NCBI GenBank assembly: GCA_001898095.1
Contig: MKSH01000129.1
Span: 19,628 to 26,160, forward strand
Source: Solirubrobacterales bacterium 70-9
GTDB lineage: Bacteria > Actinomycetota > Thermoleophilia > Solirubrobacterales > 70-9
Reading direction: 5' to 3'
DNA length: 6,533 nt
The notes beneath the pieces were generated by a model. That model was not told the origin of the DNA, ran no database searches, and saw nothing but the letters and a program-made list of their open reading frames with translations. Shown here one piece after another: positions 1 to 4,363 of the stretch (positions are counted from its first letter, which is position 1; the number at the start of each line of letters is the position of its first letter). The position numbers and the translations under genes were made by a program.

Positions 1-34
1 CCCACCCCGGAAGCCAGGAGACCTGTCCCCGGCC
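1..34 (+). promoter_or_regulatory. Cobalamin (B12) riboswitch, 3' end only
   Basis: The first bases carry the conserved 3' segment of cobalamin riboswitches: AAGCCAGGAGACCTG at 11-25, followed by TCCCCGGCC. The E. coli btuB leader, as I recall it, has the very similar AAGCCCGAAGACCTGCCGGCC-type ending. The 5' part of the aptamer, including the B12 box and the 5' strand of P1, lies upstream of the window, so the fold cannot be completed here. Position agrees: the element sits directly before the first gene of an operon whose proteins resemble B12-binding and ECF transport components. Known behaviour of the family is to bind adenosyl- or methylcobalamin and shut off expression when B12 is plentiful. 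The identification rests on a short but distinctive motif. Confidence 0.82.
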
Positions 35-65
35 AGCCAATACGACCCTCGAGGAAAGGGTGGCT
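35..65 (+). promoter_or_regulatory. Leader hairpin with the Shine-Dalgarno in its loop (possible riboswitch expression platform)
   Basis: AGCC (35-38) can pair with GGCT (62-65), and ACCCT (45-49) with AGGGT (57-61). A one-sided bulge spans 39-44, and the apical loop CGAGGAA (50-56) contains the purine-rich ribosome binding site GAGGA. The likely ATG at 69 follows four bases after the stem. In cobalamin riboswitches a downstream hairpin (P13) forms a loop-loop contact with L5 of the aptamer when B12 is bound, and in translational types this hides the ribosome binding site. The position and loop content match that arrangement, but L5 is outside the window, so the contact cannot be tested. The pairing was found by eye with no energy calculation. 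Confidence 0.5.
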
Positions 66-68
66 CAT

Positions 69-818
69 ATGCCAAGACCGATGCAACTTCGTACTGCCGG
101 CGTCTGCCTGCTGGCCCTCTGCTTGACCGCGGCGTTCGCCGCAAGCGCCTCCGCCAAGAGCGTCACCGCCACCCTGCGGGTGGTCGGCGCGGGCAAAGTG
201 CAGCTCGCCGAAGGGGAAATCAAGTCCCCCGACATCTCCGTCAAGACCAGCAAGCAGGCCACCTGCTTCGGCTCCGGCACGGGCGGCAGCGGCAAGTCCG
301 CCTCGCTGATGGGGAACACCGCGCTGGGCCTGCTCGCCAACGGCTCCAAGTCGATCGGCAAGCTGCGGCCACTGTCGATCACCGACCACTTCAGCTTCGG
401 GCTGGGGCTCTGCGGGATCGGCCAGAGCAAGGCCAAGGGCGAATCGTCCTGGTACGTGAAGATCAACCACAAGGGCACGACGGTCAGCGCCAACAAGGCG
501 AAGATCAAGGCCGGCGACGAAGTGCTGTTTGACCTCGCGCCGAGCTACCCGTACCCGGACGAGCTGGTCGTCGCGGCGCCGGAAGAAGCGACCGCGGGCG
601 TGCCGTTCACGGTCCACGTCTACGCCTACAACGAAAAGGGCAAGCGCAAGCCGGTGAAGGGCGCGGCGGTGACCGGGGCGATCGGCCCGACCGACTCGCA
701 GGGCAAGGTCTCGATCACGCTGACGAAGCCGACGGCGCTGATCGCCGGCCTCCGCGAAGACATCCCGTCGGCGGCGGTGCCGGTGTGCCTCGCGGGTCAG
801 TGCCCGGCCGGTAGCTGA
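69..818 (+). CDS. Secreted DUF4430 (transcobalamin beta-like) protein with C-terminal beta-sandwich
   Basis: The 249-residue protein starts at ATG 69. A GTG at 60 is in frame but abuts the purine-rich GAGGAAAGG (51-59) and lies in the leader stem; ATG 69 has usable spacing, and ATG 81 is a weaker alternative. Residues 1-29 are a Sec signal peptide: basic start, hydrophobic stretch VCLLALCL, cleavage likely after ASA. There is no lipobox and no later membrane segment, so the product should be exported and soluble. Residues about 30-155 look DUF4430-like, with a Trp-Tyr-Val strand at W128 followed by the 'KAGDEVLFDLAP' strand typical of the family. C66 and C115 may form a disulfide. Residues about 160-235 read as an Ig-like or regulatory beta-sandwich ('TDSQGKVSITL'), ending in C240 and C245. 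It heads the operon behind the B12 riboswitch. A role in capturing cobalamin outside the membrane is inferred; the domain call is moderately secure. Confidence 0.8.
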   Translation: MPRPMQLRTAGVCLLALCLTAAFAASASAKSVTATLRVVGAGKVQLAEGEIKSPDISVKTSKQATCFGSGTGGSGKSASLMGNTALGLLANGSKSIGKLRPLSITDHFSFGLGLCGIGQSKAKGESSWYVKINHKGTTVSANKAKIKAGDEVLFDLAPSYPYPDELVVAAPEEATAGVPFTVHVYAYNEKGKRKPVKGAAVTGAIGPTDSQGKVSITLTKPTALIAGLREDIPSAAVPVCLAGQCPAGS

Positions 819-820
819 CC

Positions 821-1762
821 GTGGCACGCCGCGGCCCGGCGGTCGCGATCGCGCTGCTCCTTCTCGGAGCGGCGCTCGTGACCGCCGGCTGCGGCCTCGG
901 CGCCGGCAACGGGGTCGGTACCGTCGACCTGACGGTGACGCGTGAATTCGGCGCGGTGAAGATGTCGGAAACGTCGGCGGAAGCGAACGAATCCGACACG
1001 GTGATGCGCTTCCTCGAAGGCAACGACGAAATCGAGACGCGCTACGGCGGCGGCTACGTGAAGTCGATCGACGGTGTGTCGGAAGACGAACGCGGCGGCC
1101 ATCCCTACGACTGGTTCTTCTACGTGAACGGGCTGGAGTCGCCGGTCGGCGCCGCCGACGTGTCGCTGAAGGGCGGCGAGAAGATCTGGTGGGACATCCA
1201 CGACTGGTCGGCCAGTCAGGGGGTCCCGGCGGTGGTCGGGTCCTGGCCCGCGCCGTTCACCACGGGGTGGGAAGGACACGACCCGGCGGTGTTCGTCGAA
1301 TGCCTCGGCGGCGGCGCGGCGTGTGGGACGACGGCGAAGGCGCTCGAAGCCGAAGGCGCGAAGGTGGGCGGGGCGGCCGGCGGCAAGGCCCCGAACGGGG
1401 CGATCCGGGTCGTGGTCGGCCCCTGGACGCGGCTGCGCTCCGATCCGGCCGCGAAGCTGCTCGAAGACGGTCCGGCGGAAAGCGGGATCTACGCGAATTT
1501 CGAAGGCCAGGGCGGCGACTGGAGGCTGGTCGGGCTCGACGAAGACGGCAAGAAGGCGCGCACTTTCGGCGCCGATGCGGGGCTGGTCGCGGCGACGCGG
1601 CACTTCGAAGGGCCGCCGGTCTGGCTCGTCACCGGGGGCACGCGAGCGGCCGTGCGGGCGGCGGCGGAAGCGCTCGATACCGCCGACCTGCGCGACCATT
1701 ACGCCGTGGCGAGTGAAGCGGGGGCGGTGACGCCGCTGCCGCTCCGCTCGGGTCCTGGATGA
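821..1762 (+). CDS. Lipoprotein with DUF4430 (transcobalamin-like) domain and unknown C-terminal domain
   Basis: The 313-residue protein starts at GTG 821, two bases after the preceding stop, with no clear Shine-Dalgarno, so coupled translation is likely. Residues 1-23 are a lipoprotein signal peptide with a TAGC lipobox; C24 would carry the lipid, anchoring it on the outer face of the membrane. Residues about 33-130 match DUF4430 well: a 'VMRFLEGNDEIETRY' segment, H94-P-Y-D-W-F-F-Y-V-N-G104, then a GGEKIWWDIHDW strand (K121 to W129). The aromatic cluster and H127 are candidate ligand contacts (inference). Residues about 135-313 form a second domain I do not recognise. It has C161 and C168 close together, a strand IRVVVGPW, and a helix rich in Ala near the end. 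Its stop overlaps the ecfT start by 4 bases. Probably a membrane-tethered corrinoid-binding partner of the transporter. Confidence 0.85.
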   Translation: MARRGPAVAIALLLLGAALVTAGCGLGAGNGVGTVDLTVTREFGAVKMSETSAEANESDTVMRFLEGNDEIETRYGGGYVKSIDGVSEDERGGHPYDWFFYVNGLESPVGAADVSLKGGEKIWWDIHDWSASQGVPAVVGSWPAPFTTGWEGHDPAVFVECLGGGAACGTTAKALEAEGAKVGGAAGGKAPNGAIRVVVGPWTRLRSDPAAKLLEDGPAESGIYANFEGQGGDWRLVGLDEDGKKARTFGADAGLVAATRHFEGPPVWLVTGGTRAAVRAAAEALDTADLRDHYAVASEAGAVTPLPLRSGPG

Positions 1763-2685
1763 GAACCGCCCTCGCCTACATCCCCCGTCGCGGGCCGCTC
1801 CAGTCGGCGCGGCCCGGTGCGGCCGTGGCCTACCTCGCGGCGCTGGTCGTGGTCGCCTTCCTCTACTCGAACCCGCTGGTGCTGGTGGCGACCGGGATCG
1901 CCGCGTGTCTCGCCGGCCGGCTGGCGGGGGCGACGAAGGCGGTGCGGGCGTCGCTGCGGCTGGGCCTGGCGCTGGCGTTCCTGATCGTCGTCGTCGAAGC
2001 GGTGGTCGTCGCCGGCGGGCAGACCGTGCTGCTGCGCTCGGGTGACCTGCCGATCGTCGGCGAGATCGACGTCACCTTGGAGGCGATCGTCGCCGGGGCG
2101 GTGATCGGGCTGCGGGCCTTGGTGACGATCGTCGCCTTCGGCGTCTACTCGGCCTGCGTCGATCCCGACCGGGTGACCCGGGCGCTGCGGCCGCTGGCGG
2201 CGCGCTCGGCGCTGACCGCGACGCTGGTCGCGCGGCTGGTGCCGGTGACGGCCGCCGACGCCGGGCGGCTGCGCGACGCGGCCCAGCTGCGCGGCCCGGG
2301 GGCGGCGCCGGTCGGCAAGGGGCCCCTGGCGCGGCGGTTGCTGGCGGGGTCGCTCGACCGGGCGGTGGACGTGGCGGCGACGCTGGAGCTGCGCGGCTAC
2401 AGCCTTGGTGCCCCGCGTGGGGCGCAGCGGCGCGAGCCGAGCCGCTACGACGCCCGCTTCTACGCGGTCGCCGCGGTGGTGTCGGCGGTGGCGATCGTCG
2501 GCAAGGCGCTCGGGGCCGATGACTTCCACGCCTATCCGACGATCTCGCTCGGGCTCGGTCCGGGGACGCTCGCGGTGACCGCGGTCGTGCTGGCGAGCGG
2601 CCTCGCGCCGTGGCGGGGGAGGGGGCGGCAGGGCGCCCGGCGGCGGCCGGTCGCGAGGCGGGAGGGAGGGCTCGCCCGTGTCTGA
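1759..2685 (+). CDS. ecfT: EcfT: transmembrane energy-coupling component of an ECF transporter
   Basis: This 308-residue integral membrane protein links the ATPases to the S component in an ECF (energy-coupling factor) vitamin importer. Hydrophobic helices can be read at about residues 22-36, 38-54, 67-86, 104-130, 234-250 and 266-284. Between the fourth and fifth lies a long cytoplasmic region with the two Ala-Arg-Gly-type coupling motifs: QLRG at 176-179, and the canonical ELRGYS starting at E210. In EcfT proteins these arginines sit in grooves of the two ATPases. The C-terminal tail (about 285-308) is Arg/Gly-rich and longer than in many EcfT proteins. The ATG overlaps the stop of the preceding gene (ATGA), and its own end overlaps the ATPase gene by 8 bases. 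CbiQ of cobalt transporters is a close relative, but the neighbours favour a vitamin-type system. Confidence 0.92.
   Translation: MRTALAYIPRRGPLQSARPGAAVAYLAALVVVAFLYSNPLVLVATGIAACLAGRLAGATKAVRASLRLGLALAFLIVVVEAVVVAGGQTVLLRSGDLPIVGEIDVTLEAIVAGAVIGLRALVTIVAFGVYSACVDPDRVTRALRPLAARSALTATLVARLVPVTAADAGRLRDAAQLRGPGAAPVGKGPLARRLLAGSLDRAVDVAATLELRGYSLGAPRGAQRREPSRYDARFYAVAAVVSAVAIVGKALGADDFHAYPTISLGLGPGTLAVTAVVLASGLAPWRGRGRQGARRRPVARREGGLARV
2661..2669 (+). promoter_or_regulatory. Strong Shine-Dalgarno for the ecfA fusion gene
   Basis: GGAGGGAGG lies inside the 3' end of ecfT, and its last base is 8 bases before the GTG at 2678. It fixes that GTG as the start of the ATPase gene and is the only strong internal ribosome binding site in the operon. 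The starts at 821, 1759 and 4360 have no comparable site and probably depend on coupling to the preceding stop. Confidence 0.7.
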
Positions 2686-4363
2686 GCTGGCGATCCGCCG
2701 TGGCGCCGCCCCCGCCCTCGCGGTCGAGGGGTTGTCCTACTCCTACCCGCGGGCGGCGGCGCCGGCGCTCGCCGACGTGTCGCTCGAGGTCGCCCCGGGA
2801 GAGTTCGTGCTGCTCGCGGGACGCTCGGCCTCGGGCAAGTCGACGCTGCTGCGGGCGGCCTGCGGCCTGGTCCCGCACTTCCACGGCGGCGAGATCGAGG
2901 GTCGGGTGACGGTGGCCGGGATGGACGCGGTCGAGGCCGGGCCGGGTGAGTTGGCGACGGCGGTCGGCTACGTCGCCCAGGACCCGGAGACGCAAGTCGT
3001 CTCGACCACGGTCGCGGCGGAGATCGAGCTGCCGCTGGAGATGCGCGGCGACGGTCCCGGGGACCGGGCGCGGGCGGTCGAGGAGGTGGCGCTGGCGCTG
3101 GCGATCCCGCACCTGCTCGGGCGCGCCGTCGACACGCTCTCGGGGGGCGAGCTACAGCGGGTGGCGTTGGCGGCGGCGCTGGTGACGCGCCCGCGGCTGG
3201 TGCTGCTCGACGAGCCGACGTCCCAGCTCGACCCGGTGTCGGGGGACGAGCTCATATGGTTGTTGCGGAGGTTGAACGAGGAGTGGGGAGTAGCGGTGGT
3301 CCTTGCCGAACACCGACTGGAGCGATGTCTTGCCGCGGCCGATCGGGTCGTCGCGGTCGCCGCTGGGCGGATCGGCTTCGACGGGGAGCCGCGTGAGTTC
3401 CTCGGCTGGACGCGGAAGGTCGATCCGACGCTGACCACGCCCGCGGCGCGGCTCTTCTCGTTGGCCGGGGTCGAGCCGCTGCCGGTGGGGGTGCGGGACG
3501 CGCGGCGGACCCTGGAGGGGCAGGTGGGAGTCGTCGCCGAGCCCTCCGTCACCCCTGTCCCCCACCTGGGGAAGGCGCCGGGCGCCGAAGTTCGCCCCCC
3601 GTCCCGCTTCCCCGGCCTCAGAAAATCCCGCAACGACCCCGTTGCCCTGCGCGCCGAGGGCCTCTGGGTCGAGCTCGACGACGGCAACGGGCCCCGCGAC
3701 GTCATCCGCGGCGTCGACCTCGCCGTCGCCCCTGGCGAGCGGGTCGCCCTGATGGGCCGCAACGGGGCCGGCAAGAGCACGCTCCTGCGCGTCGCCGCCG
3801 GCCTGATCGACCCGGTCGCGGGGCGGGTAGCGGCAGAGCGGATGGCGCTCCTCACCCAGAACCCGAGCGACTACCTGGTCCGCGAGCGCGTCGGCGACGA
3901 GCTCCCCGGCGAGCCCGGCCTCGCCGCCCTGCGCGCGGTCGGCCTGGAGCGCGCGATCGACGCCGACCCGCGCGACCTCTCCGGCGGCGAGCGCCAGCGC
4001 CTCGCCCTCGCGATCGCCCTCGCCGGCCGCCTCGACGGCGACGGTGTTCCCGGCCTCGTCGCCCTTGACGAGCCGACCCGCGGCATGGACCGCGGACGCA
4101 AGGACGACCTCGTCGCCCTCGCCGAGCGCCTCGCCGACCAGGGTGCCGCGGTCCTGATCACCACCCACGACGTCGAGTTCGCCGCCGAGTTCGCCGAGCG
4201 CGTCGTCCTGCTCGGCGACGGGGTCGTGATCGCCGACGGCCCGAGCGCCGAGATCCTCTCCGGCGGCTGGTACTTCGCCACCGAGGTCGCCCGCGTCCTC
4301 GACCTGCCCGGCGTCGTCACCCCGGAGCACGGCGCCGCCCTCCTCGCCGGGGGCCCGGCATGA
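2678..4363 (+). CDS. ecfA: Fused double ABC ATPase of an ECF transporter (EcfA-EcfA')
   Basis: The 561-residue protein holds two ABC ATPase domains in tandem, replacing the usual separate EcfA1 and EcfA2. Domain 1 (about 8-245): Walker A GRSASGKST at 48-56 with K54, a Q-loop with the ECF-typical AQDPETQ, signature LSGGELQ from L154, Walker B ending D178-E179, H-loop H212. Domain 2 (about 325-555): Walker A GRNGAGKST from G360 with K366, Q-loop TQNPSDY, signature LSGGERQ from L434, Walker B D464-E465, H497. All residues needed for ATP hydrolysis are present in both halves, so two competent sites are expected. The spacing from Walker A Lys to signature Ser is 101 residues in domain 1 but only 69 in domain 2, which is therefore compact. 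The linker (about 246-324) is hydrophilic and Pro-rich. The GTG start is set by the site at 2661-2669; the stop overlaps the next ATG. Confidence 0.95.
   Translation: MSELAIRRGAAPALAVEGLSYSYPRAAAPALADVSLEVAPGEFVLLAGRSASGKSTLLRAACGLVPHFHGGEIEGRVTVAGMDAVEAGPGELATAVGYVAQDPETQVVSTTVAAEIELPLEMRGDGPGDRARAVEEVALALAIPHLLGRAVDTLSGGELQRVALAAALVTRPRLVLLDEPTSQLDPVSGDELIWLLRRLNEEWGVAVVLAEHRLERCLAAADRVVAVAAGRIGFDGEPREFLGWTRKVDPTLTTPAARLFSLAGVEPLPVGVRDARRTLEGQVGVVAEPSVTPVPHLGKAPGAEVRPPSRFPGLRKSRNDPVALRAEGLWVELDDGNGPRDVIRGVDLAVAPGERVALMGRNGAGKSTLLRVAAGLIDPVAGRVAAERMALLTQNPSDYLVRERVGDELPGEPGLAALRAVGLERAIDADPRDLSGGERQRLALAIALAGRLDGDGVPGLVALDEPTRGMDRGRKDDLVALAERLADQGAAVLITTHDVEFAAEFAERVVLLGDGVVIADGPSAEILSGGWYFATEVARVLDLPGVVTPEHGAALLAGGPA
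3559..3586 (+). repeat. Palindrome-rich segment in the ATPase inter-domain linker
   Basis: Two adjacent short inverted repeats lie within the linker coding region: CCCC (3560-3563) with GGGG (3568-3571), and GGCGC (3574-3578) with GCGCC (3582-3586) around a three-base loop. They encode unstructured Pro/Gly-rich linker. In 70% GC DNA such pairings arise by chance, so this is a weak call. It is listed because the third-position base preference of the gene changes at about the same place. Confidence 0.25.

Noticed and set aside
47..54. CCTCGAGG as a transcription factor operator
   Set aside because: It is an 8-base perfect palindrome with no spacer, and is better explained as part of the leader hairpin's stem and loop.
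60..68. GTG at 60 as the start of the first gene
   Set aside because: The purine-rich binding site ends directly against it, leaving no spacing, and it lies in the leader stem. ATG 69 has usable spacing and gives a normal signal peptide.
797..1699. Minus-strand open frame of 300 codons opposite the lipoprotein gene
   Set aside because: The product is Arg/Pro/His-rich and low in complexity, while the + strand encodes a lipobox and a DUF4430 domain.
2072..4330. Minus-strand open frames opposite ecfT and ecfA (2072-3112, 2968-3855, 3152-4330)
   Set aside because: They are complementary-strand shadows of genes with complete ABC and EcfT motifs; no start context or domain supports them.
1759..4363. 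Cobalt or nickel importer (CbiQ/CbiO type)
   Set aside because: EcfT and EcfA relatives occur in metal systems, but no CbiM/NikM-type protein is present. The DUF4430 proteins, the toroid and the cobalamin riboswitch point to the whole corrinoid. A metal substrate is not formally excluded.
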